Origin: Streptomyces coelicoflavus
Lineage (GTDB): Bacteria > Actinomycetota > Actinomycetes > Streptomycetales > Streptomycetaceae
Direction: 5' to 3'
Assembly (NCBI RefSeq): GCF_003112555.1
Contig: NZ_BEWB01000007.1
Span: forward strand, 124,001-188,000
Length of the DNA: 64,000 nucleotides
This document shows, one piece after another, positions 56,776-64,000 of this stretch. Made by a program: the position numbers and the translations under genes. Positions within the stretch are counted from its first letter, which is position 1. The number at the start of each line of letters is the position of its first letter. The notes under the pieces were generated by a model. The model searched no databases. It saw only the letters and a list, made by a program, of their open reading frames with translations, and was not told where the DNA came from.

Positions 56776-57300
56776 ATGGCCGTCGAGAGCGACGTCCTGG
56801 ACGAACTGCACCGGCTGCGCAACCGCGTCCCCCAGCTGACGGGGTCGCTCGCGGCCACCGTGGACGGGCTCGTCCTGGCCCACGACGCGCCGGGCACCGA
56901 ACCCGAGGGGCTCGCCGCGCTCACCGCGGCCGCCCTCGGCGTCGCACACCGCACGGCCGAGGCCACCGCGCGCGGCGGATTCCGCGAACTGCTGCTGCGC
57001 GGGGCCGACGGCTACGTCGCCACCTACGCCGCCGGTCCGGCCGCCGTGCTCACCCTGCTCGCCGACGGCCGGGTCAATGTGGGCCGCCTCCATCTGGAGG
57101 GCCGGCGCAGCGGCGCGCGGATCGGGGAGCTGGTCGCCGCCGGTCTCGGACCGGAACGCGGCCGCGCCCGGACCGCCGAACCCGTCACGGCGCTGCCCGC
57201 ACAGACGGCCCGTCCCATCGGCACCCTCCCGGTGCGCACCCCGCAGCGCCCCGCCCACGAGCCCACCCCCCGGGCCGGCGGCCACCACCGGCCGACCTGA
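56776..57300 (+). CDS. roadblock/LC7 domain protein, operon gene 3
   Basis: A 174-residue protein with a canonical roadblock/LC7 domain (residues ~1-115): LDELHRLRNRVPQLTGSLAATVDGLVLAHDAP, ALTAAALGVAHRTAEATA, LLLRGADGYVATYAAGPAAVLTLLADGRVNVGRLHLEGR (outline). The ~60-residue Pro/Arg-rich tail is disordered. In actinobacteria such domains act as CvnB-type partners of small GTPases and kinases (conservons). Here the operon lacks CvnA, CvnC and CvnD. GAAAGGAG lies seven bases before the ATG. It is probably cytoplasmic and multimeric. Confidence 0.82.
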   Translation: MAVESDVLDELHRLRNRVPQLTGSLAATVDGLVLAHDAPGTEPEGLAALTAAALGVAHRTAEATARGGFRELLLRGADGYVATYAAGPAAVLTLLADGRVNVGRLHLEGRRSGARIGELVAAGLGPERGRARTAEPVTALPAQTARPIGTLPVRTPQRPAHEPTPRAGGHHRPT

Positions 57301-57352
57301 ACCACCCCTCGCGTACCGCTCGCACACCGATCACGTCCGGAAAGGAACCACC

Positions 57353-57727
57353 ATGGCCAACCTGGAGACCTCGCTCAAGGAATGCCTCAGCTCCATCGAC
57401 GGAGCCACCGCCGTCGCGCTGGTCGACTACACCAGCGGCATGGCGCTCGGCACCCTGGGCGGCGGCAAGGACTTCAACCTGGAGGTCGCCGCCGCGGGCA
57501 ACACCGACGTCGTGCGGTCCAAACTGCGCACGATGGAGCACCTCGGTCTCAAGGACGAGATCGAGGACATCCTGATCACGCTGGGCACCCAGTACCACAT
57601 GATCCGCCTGCTCAAGGGCCGCGGCGGCAACGGGCTGTTCCTCTATCTGGTGCTGGACGCGAACCGCGCCAACCTGGCGATGGCCCGCCACCAGCTGCGC
57701 CGGATCGAGGGGGATCTGGAGGTCTGA
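57353..57727 (+). CDS. roadblock-like protein, operon gene 4
   Basis: A 124-residue protein: MANLETSLKECLSSIDGATAVALVDYTSGMALG (outline), then LEVAAAGNTDVVRSKLRTMEHLGLKDEIEDILITLGTQYHMIRLL and LFLYLVLDANRANLAMARHQLRRIEGDL (outline). This follows the roadblock/LC7 fold and is a paralogue of gene 1, with matching VDxxSGxALG, ED-I-x-T-x-G-x-x-YH and LD-x-N-x-x-NLA-x-AR motifs. GGAAAGGAACC precedes the ATG. A 17-bp perfect hairpin at 57743 ends the operon. Conserved glycine and His pattern suggests a tight fold; no enzymatic motif is seen. Confidence 0.8.
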   Translation: MANLETSLKECLSSIDGATAVALVDYTSGMALGTLGGGKDFNLEVAAAGNTDVVRSKLRTMEHLGLKDEIEDILITLGTQYHMIRLLKGRGGNGLFLYLVLDANRANLAMARHQLRRIEGDLEV

Positions 57728-57742
57728 ACCCGGCGGTGACAC

Positions 57743-57785
57743 GTCCGGCACCGGCCGCCCCGCGAGGAGGCGGCCGGTGCCGGAC
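57743..57785. terminator. strong bidirectional terminator
   Basis: Perfect 17-base arms GTCCGGCACCGGCCGCC and complement with a 9-base loop, between the roadblock operon and the convergent fprA-like gene. Confidence 0.8.
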
Positions 57786-57793
57786 ACCGCGGC

Positions 57794-59158
57794 TCAGGCG
57801 CCGCTCTCCCGGAGCATGTCCTCGCGCTCCACGTACTTCACGCGCTCGCGCCCCTGCGGCTCGCCCTGCGCCTTCTCCGCGGCGTCGAGCCGGTACCAGC
57901 CGTCCCAGGTGGTGTAGCGGACGTTCCGCTCGGCGAGGAAGGCGTCCACCGCCTCCGGAGCGGGCGAGGCGGGCGTCTGGAGACGGCCGTTCGCGTAGTC
58001 GTCCAGCAGGTTCGACACCGTCTCGTTGGCGTCGCCCTTGGTGTGGCCGATCAGACCGACCGGGCCGCGCCGGATCCAGCCGGTGACGTACGTCGACTGA
58101 AGGTGCTCGCCGGACTCCTGGACGACCCGGCCGCCCACGTCCGGGACCGTGCCCGAGTCGATGTCCCAGGGCAGCTTGGGGAGCTGGTCGGAGAGGTAGC
58201 CGACGGCACGGTAGACCGCCCGGACGTCCCAGTCCTTGAACTCGCCGGTGCCCTTGACGTTGCCCGTGCCGTCCAGTTCGGTGCGCTCGGTGCGCAGGCC
58301 GACCACCCTGCCGTCCTCGCCGAGGATCTCCGAGGGCGACTCGAAGAAGTGCAGGAACAGCTTGTGCGGCCGGTCGCCGACGTCGCGGATCGCCCAGTTC
58401 TCCAGGGTCTTGGCGACCATGTCGGCCTGCTTGTTGCCGCGCCGGGTCGCGATCGAGCCCTCGTCGTAGTCGATGTCCTCGGGGTCGACGATCACCTCGA
58501 TGTTGGGGGAGTGGTCCAGCTCCCGCAGCTCCATCGGGCTGAACTTCGCCTGTGCCGGGCCGCGGCGGCCGAAGACGTGGACCTCCAGCGCCTTGTTGGC
58601 CTTCAGACCCTCGTACACGTTCGGCGGGATCTCGGTGGGCAGCAGCTCGTCGGCGGTCTTGGCGAGGACGCGCGCGATGTCCAGGGCGACGTTGCCGACT
58701 CCGAGGACGGCGACCTTCTCCGCCTCCAGCGGCCAGGTGCGCGGGAAGTCGGGGTGCCCGTCGTACCAGGCGACGAAGTCGGCCGCGCCGTACGAGCCGT
58801 CGAGGTCGATGCCGGGGACGGACATGTCCCGGTCCGCCGTGGCGCCGGTGGCGAAGATCACACCGTCGTAGAAGGCGCGCAGGTCGTCCAGGCTGACGTC
58901 GCTCGGGTAGTTCACGTTGCCGAAGAGGCGGATCTGCGGCTTGTCGAGCACCTGGTGCAGGGCCGTGATGATGCCCTTGATGCGCGGGTGGTCGGGCGCG
59001 ACGCCGTACCGGATGAGTCCGAACGGGGCGGGCATGCGCTCGAAGATGTCGATGGAAACACCGGGGTCGGCGGCCACTTGGGACTTGAGCAGGGCGTCAG
59101 CGGCGTAGATCCCGGCCGGGCCGGATCCGACGATGGCCACCCGCAGTGGGCGTGGCAT
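57794..59158 (-). CDS. fprA: FAD-dependent ferredoxin-NADP reductase
   Basis: A 454-residue flavoenzyme of the FprA/adrenodoxin-reductase type. The FAD motif is VAIVGSGPAGIYAADALL at residues ~7-24, NADP binding in VAVLGVGNVALDIARVLA, and GWIRRGPVGLIGHTKGDANETVSNLLDDY is the family C-terminal signature (outline). It moves electrons between NADPH and ferredoxins; in Streptomyces it can support cytochromes P450 and iron metabolism. A 19-bp iron box lies 47 bases before the ATG, so DmdR1/IdeR-type iron repression is likely. AAGGGAA lies before the start. It diverges from the MFS gene at 59411. No ferredoxin is adjacent. Confidence 0.92.
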   Translation of the reverse strand: MPRPLRVAIVGSGPAGIYAADALLKSQVAADPGVSIDIFERMPAPFGLIRYGVAPDHPRIKGIITALHQVLDKPQIRLFGNVNYPSDVSLDDLRAFYDGVIFATGATADRDMSVPGIDLDGSYGAADFVAWYDGHPDFPRTWPLEAEKVAVLGVGNVALDIARVLAKTADELLPTEIPPNVYEGLKANKALEVHVFGRRGPAQAKFSPMELRELDHSPNIEVIVDPEDIDYDEGSIATRRGNKQADMVAKTLENWAIRDVGDRPHKLFLHFFESPSEILGEDGRVVGLRTERTELDGTGNVKGTGEFKDWDVRAVYRAVGYLSDQLPKLPWDIDSGTVPDVGGRVVQESGEHLQSTYVTGWIRRGPVGLIGHTKGDANETVSNLLDDYANGRLQTPASPAPEAVDAFLAERNVRYTTWDGWYRLDAAEKAQGEPQGRERVKYVEREDMLRESGA

Positions 59159-59204
59159 GTTCAGGTTCCCTTCGAGCGGTAACAGATCGACTCTCGGGGA
59201 AGCC

Positions 59205-59223
59205 TAAGCTAAGGCAAGCCTAA
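59205..59223 (-). promoter_or_regulatory. iron box (DmdR/IdeR operator)
   Basis: TAAGCTAAGGCAAGCCTAA on the plus strand; 16 of 19 positions fit the IdeR/DmdR consensus TWAGGTWAGSCTWACCTWA when read on the minus strand. It lies in the fprA upstream region and is shared with the divergent MFS gene. Confidence 0.75.
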
Positions 59224-59251
59224 GTCGGTACGCGGGTCCGGTCTATGAGGT

Positions 59252-59268
59252 CATAAGTACACCTTATG
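59252..59268. promoter_or_regulatory. palindrome upstream of MFS gene
   Basis: CATAAG-TACAC-CTTATG, perfect arms, with a looser outer pair ATGAG (59245) and CTCAT (59273). It is AT-rich in a GC-rich region, 143 bases before the MFS start; a separate repressor site from the iron box is likely. Confidence 0.45.
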
Positions 59269-59410
59269 GGATCTCATGGTTCGGGTTTGGGTGTCGTTCG
59301 GTGGCCCGGGCCGAGTCCGGACCGCGCCCGGTGTTTGAAGCCCCGGTCACGGGTGACGCAGGCGTGGGGCGGAGTGGCGCGTCCCGTGCAGCCTCACGAG
59401 GGGAGCCCGT

Positions 59411-60880
59411 GTGCGGCGTCCGGACGACGAACCCGATCCCGACCGGTGGCGGGCCCTGTGGGTCACCCTGGTCGCCGGTTTCATGACCCTGCTGGACGTG
59501 ACGATCGTCGCCGTGGCCCTGCCCTCCATGCAGGAAGGTCTGCACACCTCGCCGGCGGCCGTGCAGTGGGTCGTCTCCGGATACGCGCTGGCGTTCGCCC
59601 TGAGCCTGGTGACCGCGGGACGGATAGGCGACGCGTTCGGCAGGCGCCGCGTCTTCCTCGTCGCCCTGGCCGCCTTCGTCCTGTTCAGCGCCGCCGCCGG
59701 CGCCGCGCCCGGCATCGGACTGCTGGTCGCCGCGCGGCTCGCCCAGGGTGTGGCCGCGGGCAGCCTGGCGCCGCAGAACTCGGCCCTCATCCAGCAGTTG
59801 TTCAGGGGCGCGGAACGCGGGCGCGCCTTCGGACTCTTCGGCGCCACCGTGGGAGTCTCCAGCGCCGTGGGACCGGTCGTCGGCGGTCTGATCCTCGCGC
59901 TGGCGGGGCCCGAGGGCTGGCGGTGGATCTTCTACGTGAACGTGCCGGTCGGCCTGGTCGCCCTGCTGCTCGGCTTCCGTCTGCTGCCCCGGGTGGCGCC
60001 CGGCGGCCGGGGACGGCTCGACCCGGTCGGCGTGGCGCTCCTCGGCGCCGGAATCCTGGCGCTGATGCTGCCGCTGGTCCTCGCGGAGGGCGGCGGCCTG
60101 ACCAAGGTGTGGTGGCTGTTCCCGGCGGGGGCGCTGGTCCTGGCCGCCTTCGCGCGGTGGGAGCGCCGCGTCGCCCGCCGGGGCGGCCAGCCGCTGCTGG
60201 AACCGGGGCTGCTCACCGAGACCCGCGGCTACGCCACCGGCGCCGGGCTGGGGGCCCTGTACTTCGTCGGCTTCAGCGGGGTGTGGATCGTCTTCGCGCT
60301 CTTCTTCCAGAACGGCCTGGGCTACTCACCCCTGATGTCCGGCCTCGCGGTGACCCCGTTCGCCGTGGGCTCGGCCGTCGCGGCCGCCGTGGCGGGCCGG
60401 CTGGTGGAACGGCTGGGGCGGCTGCTGACCGTCTGGGGTCTGGTCGCCGTCATGGTGGGTCTCGGTACGACCGCGCTGCTGCTGTGGCTCGCGCCCTCCG
60501 GTCCGGCCGCCTGGCTCGCCGTGCCGGCCCTGCTGCTCGGCGGACTGGGCAGCGGCTGCGTGATCTCCCCGAACATCACCATGACGCTGCGCGACGTGCC
60601 GGTGCGGATGGCGGGCGCGGCCGGGGGTGCCCTGCAGACGGGCCAGCGGCTGGGCGGCGCCGTGGGCACGGCCGCGCTGCCGGGGCTGTTCTACCTGACG
60701 CTGAACGCCACCCACGACGACTACCACGAGGCCGTGGCCCTCTCGGTGGGCACCGGTGTCGCCGCCATGCTCTGCGCGCTGGCCGTCGCCGTCCGCGACT
60801 GGCACCGGGACCGCCCCGGGAAGGACCGGGAATGCCCGCCGGAGACGTCCCACAGCCACACGCACGCCGGTCAGGGCTGA
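59411..60880 (+). CDS. MFS multidrug exporter (EmrB/QacA type)
   Basis: A 489-residue transporter with 14 predicted helices: LLDVTIVAVALPSMQ (helix 1 signature), GRIGDAFGRRRVFL (motif A), GPVVGGLILALAGPEGWRWIFYVNVPVG (motif C and following helix, outline) and later helices. The DHA2 family exports drugs, antibiotics or siderophore-like metabolites by proton antiport. The GTG start follows GAGGGGAG. It diverges from the iron-regulated reductase; both the iron box and a palindrome lie between, so it may be iron- or drug-regulated. The substrate is unknown. The last ~20 residues are hydrophilic (His-rich). Confidence 0.9.
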   Translation: MRRPDDEPDPDRWRALWVTLVAGFMTLLDVTIVAVALPSMQEGLHTSPAAVQWVVSGYALAFALSLVTAGRIGDAFGRRRVFLVALAAFVLFSAAAGAAPGIGLLVAARLAQGVAAGSLAPQNSALIQQLFRGAERGRAFGLFGATVGVSSAVGPVVGGLILALAGPEGWRWIFYVNVPVGLVALLLGFRLLPRVAPGGRGRLDPVGVALLGAGILALMLPLVLAEGGGLTKVWWLFPAGALVLAAFARWERRVARRGGQPLLEPGLLTETRGYATGAGLGALYFVGFSGVWIVFALFFQNGLGYSPLMSGLAVTPFAVGSAVAAAVAGRLVERLGRLLTVWGLVAVMVGLGTTALLLWLAPSGPAAWLAVPALLLGGLGSGCVISPNITMTLRDVPVRMAGAAGGALQTGQRLGGAVGTAALPGLFYLTLNATHDDYHEAVALSVGTGVAAMLCALAVAVRDWHRDRPGKDRECPPETSHSHTHAGQG

Positions 60881-60903
60881 CCGCCCCGCCGGCCCCCGGG
60901 CGC

Positions 60904-61050
60904 TCAGCGCCGCTTGCCGAACCTGCGCAGCATCTGCTGGGCCTGCGCGCGGCGGCGCGGGTCCGCGGCGGCCCGCCGCACCTGCTCGGCCGCCCGGCGG
61001 CCCTGCGGGCTGCGTGCGAACTGCTTGATCCGGTCCAGTACTCCGGCCAT
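60904..61050 (-). CDS. small basic protein
   Basis: A 48-residue basic helical protein, MAGVLDRIKQFARSPQGRRAAEQ... ending RFGKRR. Two amphipathic helices separated by RSPQGRR are seen; net charge is high. Small proteins of this outline (LDRIK-x-F-x-RSPQGRR) occur widely in actinobacteria without known function. GGAGG lies five bases before the ATG. It diverges from the CsbD gene with 154 bases between and converges on the MFS gene. Confidence 0.68.
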   Translation of the reverse strand: MAGVLDRIKQFARSPQGRRAAEQVRRAAADPRRRAQAQQMLRRFGKRR

Positions 61051-61204
61051 GACGGTCCTCCGAGTCGACGACGTACTGCCTTGCCGGTGCTCGTACCCGC
61101 TGCCCCGCCGGACACCCCTGCCGGGCGTTCGCACGTTTGGACCCGCCGCACCGGGCGACCCGCCGGGCAGGACATCGCAAGCCAACGCCGAGAGGTGAAC
61201 CACT

Positions 61205-61378
61205 GTGGCCGGCAACCAGAAGTCCAGGGCCAGGATGGAGCAGGCCAAGGGAAAGGCCAAGGAAGCGGCCGGCCGGGCCGTCGGCAACGAGCGGATGACG
61301 GCCGAGGGCCGCGCCGCGCAGTCCAAGGGCGACGCCCGGCAGGCCAAGGAGAAGGGCAAGGACGCGTTCCGGCACTGA
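61205..61378 (+). CDS. CsbD-family stress protein
   Basis: A 57-residue protein, VAGNQKSRARMEQAKGKAKEA then GRAVGNERMTAEGRAAQSKGDARQAKEKGKDAF (outline), with the CsbD repeats E-Q-A-K-G-K-x-K-E-A and KGD-x-x-Q-x-K-x-K. It is charged, helical and probably disordered until stressed. CsbD proteins are sigma-B-type general stress proteins in Bacillus and common in actinobacteria. The GTG start has GAGAGG ten bases before it. It is short and lies beneath longer shadow frames, but the family match is clear. A 13-bp hairpin follows. Confidence 0.85.
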   Translation: MAGNQKSRARMEQAKGKAKEAAGRAVGNERMTAEGRAAQSKGDARQAKEKGKDAFRH

Positions 61379-61403
61379 CACCGGAACGGACCGTGCGGCA
61401 CAC

Positions 61404-61441
61404 GGGCCGCGGAACCCGGCACACGGCCGGTTCCGCGGCCC
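61404..61441 (+). terminator. hairpin after the csbD gene
   Basis: Perfect 13-base arms GGGCCGCGGAACC/GGTTCCGCGGCCC around a 12-base loop, also usable by the convergent chitosanase gene. Confidence 0.65.
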
Positions 61442-61495
61442 GCGTCGTGCCCGGCGGCCCGGGGAAGGGGTGGCGGCCTCACCGAGGCCGCGGGG

Positions 61496-62338
61496 TCAGC
61501 CGATGTGGTAGGCGTCCCCGTACACGTGCCAGTCCAGCGGCGGCTCGAGATCGAGGTTGCCCTCGTTCAGGAAGACGCGCTGGGCCGTGTCGACCCGGCT
61601 GGTGTCGCTGTGCGCCTCCTCCTGCCGCATGGCCCACACCCGCTCGTCGAGGAAGGCGTGCAGGTAGGCGACCTCGTCCCCGCCCTGGGCCGGCGGCCGG
61701 GCCCGGCCGAGGGCGCGCTCCCGGATGCTGCCGAAGCCGAGGCCGCCGCCCTCGCCGTGCATGACCATCGCGTCGTAGTACGCGAATTGCCCCAGCGTCC
61801 GCAGCCCGTCGTCCTTGCCGCGGCGTACGGCCGGGTCGAAGTAGACGCGGTCGCGCTCGTCGTCCTGCGCCCGGCGGAACTCCGGGTCCCCGTCGGCGGC
61901 CCGGCGCCAGTCGTCCGGGAAGCCGGGGTCGAGGCCGTCGTGCGAGTCCGAGCCGTCCACCCGGCGCAGCGCCGGCAGATAGGGCGCGAGGACGTTGCCC
62001 GGGCTGCGCTCGGCGTACAGCTCCACCAGGTCGAGCATGTCGCCGGTGCCGGAGCAGAAGCCGATGATGCCTGCGGTGTAGCCGCGGCCGTCACCGATGT
62101 CCTCGATGTACCGGTACTGCGCCTTCCAGTCGAGCGAGGAGTTCTCCGCGCTCGACACCAGCTGCATGGCGATCTCCTTCTTCGCCGGGTCGTCGAGCCC
62201 CGTCGCGCGCGCGGACGCCGCCGCGGCCCGCGAGGGGGTGAGAAGGGGGACTGTCGCCAGGGACGCGCATGCCATGGCGATCACGGTACGGCGCGAGGGG
62301 CCTGCGGGGCGCGCCGGGTCGGGGAAGGGGTGCCTCAC
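61496..62338 (-). CDS. csnA: GH46 chitosanase, secreted
   Basis: A 280-residue secreted chitosanase. Signal: SRRTVIAMACASLATVPLLTPSRAAA, with a twin arginine suggesting Tat export. The catalytic pair is visible as Glu in SSAENSSLDW and Asp in EDIGDGRGYTAG, as in Streptomyces N174 chitosanase (Glu22, Asp40). It hydrolyses partially deacetylated chitosan. The GTG start follows GGAG five bases upstream. The perfect palindrome at 62383-62397, 45 bases before the start, matches the type of operator described for the ROK-family repressor CsnR, so expression is likely induced by chitosan oligomers. The regulator gene is not in the window. Confidence 0.93.
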   Translation of the reverse strand: MRHPFPDPARPAGPSRRTVIAMACASLATVPLLTPSRAAAASARATGLDDPAKKEIAMQLVSSAENSSLDWKAQYRYIEDIGDGRGYTAGIIGFCSGTGDMLDLVELYAERSPGNVLAPYLPALRRVDGSDSHDGLDPGFPDDWRRAADGDPEFRRAQDDERDRVYFDPAVRRGKDDGLRTLGQFAYYDAMVMHGEGGGLGFGSIRERALGRARPPAQGGDEVAYLHAFLDERVWAMRQEEAHSDTSRVDTAQRVFLNEGNLDLEPPLDWHVYGDAYHIG

Positions 62339-62382
62339 GGAATCTCCAGACGGGGTGGGGGGTTGGGAGTGCCGGGCACTGA

Positions 62383-62397
62383 TAGGAAAGTTTCCTA
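62383..62397. promoter_or_regulatory. chitosanase operator (CsnR type)
   Basis: TAGGAAAGTTTCCTA, perfect 15-bp palindrome with a central base, 45 bases upstream of the chitosanase start. From memory it resembles the operators of streptomycete csn genes bound by CsnR. Confidence 0.75.
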
Positions 62398-62501
62398 CCA
62401 GATATGCGGCGCACTGCACACCCGTCCCGCACGACATTGGTACGGACCGAGGGCGACCGGGCCCCCGCGCCCCCTCCGGAAGGCGGCCGCTCCGGCACCC
62501 G

Positions 62502-64000
62502 TCAGGGCACCGGCTGCTCCGCCCAGATGACCTTGCCGGCCGGCGTGTAGCGGGTGCCCCAGCGCTCGGCGAGCTGCGCGACCAGGAACAGGCCGCGTCC
62601 GCCCTCGTCCGTCATGGCCGCGTAGCGCAGATGGGGCGAGGTGCTGCTGCTGTCGAACACCTCGCAGATCAGGCTGCGGTCGCGCAGCATCCGGACGTGG
62701 ACGGTCTCGCCGCCGTACCGGATCGCGTTGGTGACCAGTTCGCTGAGGATCAGCTCGGTGGTGAACGCCAGCTCGTCCAGGCCCCACTCGCCCAGCCGCC
62801 GGGTGACCTGGGAGCGCACCTCGCCGACCGCCGCCGGATCGTTCGGGACCTCCCACTCCGCGACCTGGTCCGGGCCCAGCGTCCGGGTGCGGGCGACCAG
62901 CAGCGCGATGTCGTCGCCCGGCCGGTCCGGGAGCCGGGCGTCCAGAACGGTGCGGCAGGTCTCCTCGGGCGTCTCGCCGGCCGTCTCCAGGGCCCGGCGC
63001 AGCTGCTCCAGACCGACGTCGATGTCGTGCACGCGGTCCTCGACCAGCCCGTCGGTGTACAGCACGAGCCGGCTGCCCTCGGCCAGCCGCAGTTCCGTCG
63101 TCTCGAACGGGAGGCCGCCCAGGCCCAGCGGCGGTCCCGCGGGCACCTCCGGGAACTCCACGGTGCCGTCGGGCCCGATCAGGGCCGGCGGCGGATGGCC
63201 CGCCCGGGCGATCACACAGGAGCCGGCCACCGGGTCGTAGATCGCGTAGAGACAGGTCGCGCCGGTCACCGGGGCGGTGCTGTCGTCGGTCGCCTCGTCC
63301 TGGTCGATCCGGCCGACCAGCTCGTCCAGGAGGCCGAGCAGCTCGTCGGGCGGCAGGTCGAGGGCGGTGAAGTTGTGCACCGCCGTCCGCAGCCGGCCCA
63401 TGGTGGCCGCGGCGTGCAGCCCGTGCCCGACGACGTCGCCGACGACGAGCGCGACCCGGGCCCCGGACAGCGGCAGCACGTCGAACCAGTCCCCGCCGAC
63501 CCCCGCCTGCGCGGGCAGGTAGCGGTAGGCGACGTCCAGGGCGTTCTGATCGGGCAGCCTGCGGGGCAGCAGACTGCGCTGGAGGGTCACCGCCATGCTG
63601 TGCTCGCGGGTGTAGCGGCGCGCGTTGTCGATGGAGACCGCGGCCCGCGCGACCAGCTCCTCGCCGAGTGCCAGCTCGTCCTCGTCGAACGGCTCGGGCT
63701 TGGCCGCCCGCCAGAAACTCACCACCCCGAGCACCAGCGTGCCCGCGCGCAACGGAACGGTGATCAGCGAGTGGACGCCGTACTCCACCACCTGGGCGGA
63801 ACGCTCGTAGTCCTGCGCCTGCCAGCCGGGGGCCTCGCCGAGGCGCGGCTCCAGGACGGCCCGGCCGCTGATCAGCGTGCGGCCCTGCGGGGAGGAGTCC
63901 ACGTAGCGGATCGGCCGGCCCACGGGATAGAGCGGGACCTCCTCGCTGACACCGCTGCGCGCGGTACGGCGCAACGGTGTCGCGCTGTCCGGCTGACCGC
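62502..64000 (-). CDS. GAF-SpoIIE-HATPase signalling phosphatase, 5' end missing
   Basis: At least 490 residues, cut by the window end (the frame stays open to base 64000). A GAF-type domain (VEYGVHSLITVPLRAGTLVLGVVSFWRAAKP, outline) comes first, then a SpoIIE PP2C domain with GGDWFDVLPL, VVGDVVGHGLHAA, GHPPPALIG, YTDGLVEDR and DIALLVART, and a C-terminal RsbW-like ATPase domain (LTELILSELVTNAIRYGG-like; TDEGGRGLFLVAQLAERWG). Such fusions combine a phosphatase and a kinase acting on anti-anti-sigma factors. Upstream of the window a PAS or further GAF is likely. No partner is adjacent. Confidence 0.88.
   Translation of the reverse strand, partial: GQPDSATPLRRTARSGVSEEVPLYPVGRPIRYVDSSPQGRTLISGRAVLEPRLGEAPGWQAQDYERSAQVVEYGVHSLITVPLRAGTLVLGVVSFWRAAKPEPFDEDELALGEELVARAAVSIDNARRYTREHSMAVTLQRSLLPRRLPDQNALDVAYRYLPAQAGVGGDWFDVLPLSGARVALVVGDVVGHGLHAAATMGRLRTAVHNFTALDLPPDELLGLLDELVGRIDQDEATDDSTAPVTGATCLYAIYDPVAGSCVIARAGHPPPALIGPDGTVEFPEVPAGPPLGLGGLPFETTELRLAEGSRLVLYTDGLVEDRVHDIDVGLEQLRRALETAGETPEETCRTVLDARLPDRPGDDIALLVARTRTLGPDQVAEWEVPNDPAAVGEVRSQVTRRLGEWGLDELAFTTELILSELVTNAIRYGGETVHVRMLRDRSLICEVFDSSSTSPHLRYAAMTDEGGRGLFLVAQLAERWGTRYTPAGKVIWAEQPVP

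Overview
The window is 64 kb of very GC-rich actinobacterial chromosome, almost certainly Streptomyces. The evidence is the third-position GC bias, many GTG starts, mycothiol-dependent formaldehyde metabolism, DUF397/WhiJ-type and conserved small Streptomyces proteins, a GH46 chitosanase with its characteristic palindromic operator, GH64 beta-1,3-glucanase and DmdR/IdeR-type iron control. I see no rRNA, tRNA, CRISPR array, insertion sequence or prophage. The content (secreted hydrolases, many regulators, ABC systems, small RiPP locus) looks like accessory-rich or arm-proximal chromosome. The csnA/ferredoxin reductase end reminds me of the S. coelicolor csnA neighbourhood, but that is memory, not a comparison.

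Layout. 0-11.5 kb: SnoaL-like protein, small secreted protein, ABC exporter, S-(hydroxymethyl)mycothiol dehydrogenase with a metallo-beta-lactamase-fold partner (formaldehyde detoxification), two SDRs, a secreted L,D-transpeptidase, a membrane-tethered trypsin-like protease, a C-S-lyase-type aminotransferase and an F420 oxidoreductase. 11.5-20.2 kb: a Zn-ribbon/OB-fold gene and a TetR gene that share a candidate operator, an ATP-grasp protein, a flavin reductase, an RpiR regulator beside an AT-rich palindrome, a P-loop kinase, and a beta-phosphoglucomutase/GH65 phosphorylase pair for disaccharide phosphorolysis. 20-28 kb: GT-C-like membrane protein, acidic DUF5709 protein, SpoIIE phosphatase, GH64 glucanase, a GNAT gene with an upstream leader ORF, and a Gfo/Idh oxidoreductase. 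28-38 kb: a giant LuxR regulator (LAL), then PucR plus a complete five-gene Liv-type ABC importer.

38-46 kb: an S-adenosylmethionine methyltransferase, a WhiJ/abaA-like module (XRE regulator, DUF397 protein, RsbW-like ATPase), an ABC exporter, DUF5133 protein, and a minimal graspetide (ATP-grasp RiPP) locus: precursor tgmA and maturase tgmB. 46-64 kb: a repeat-containing membrane protein, a three-subunit molybdenum hydroxylase of the PaoABC/YagTSR type, SDR, YihY-family membrane protein, a four-gene operon built from roadblock-like proteins and a DUF4388-like protein, an iron-box-controlled ferredoxin-NADP reductase divergent from an MFS exporter, CsbD, the chitosanase, and a multidomain SpoIIE phosphatase cut by the window end.

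Best leads: (i) the tgmA/tgmB graspetide locus with a leader-mRNA hairpin; (ii) the roadblock-paralogue operon, which has no GTPase or kinase; (iii) a TetR operator repeated at two promoters; (iv) an array of three TTAA cores phased at 11 bp upstream of an 18-codon leader ORF; (v) at least eight genes whose start codon lies 6-8 nt after a -10 hexamer, implying leaderless mRNAs. All calls come from reading sequence; no database or structure search was run.
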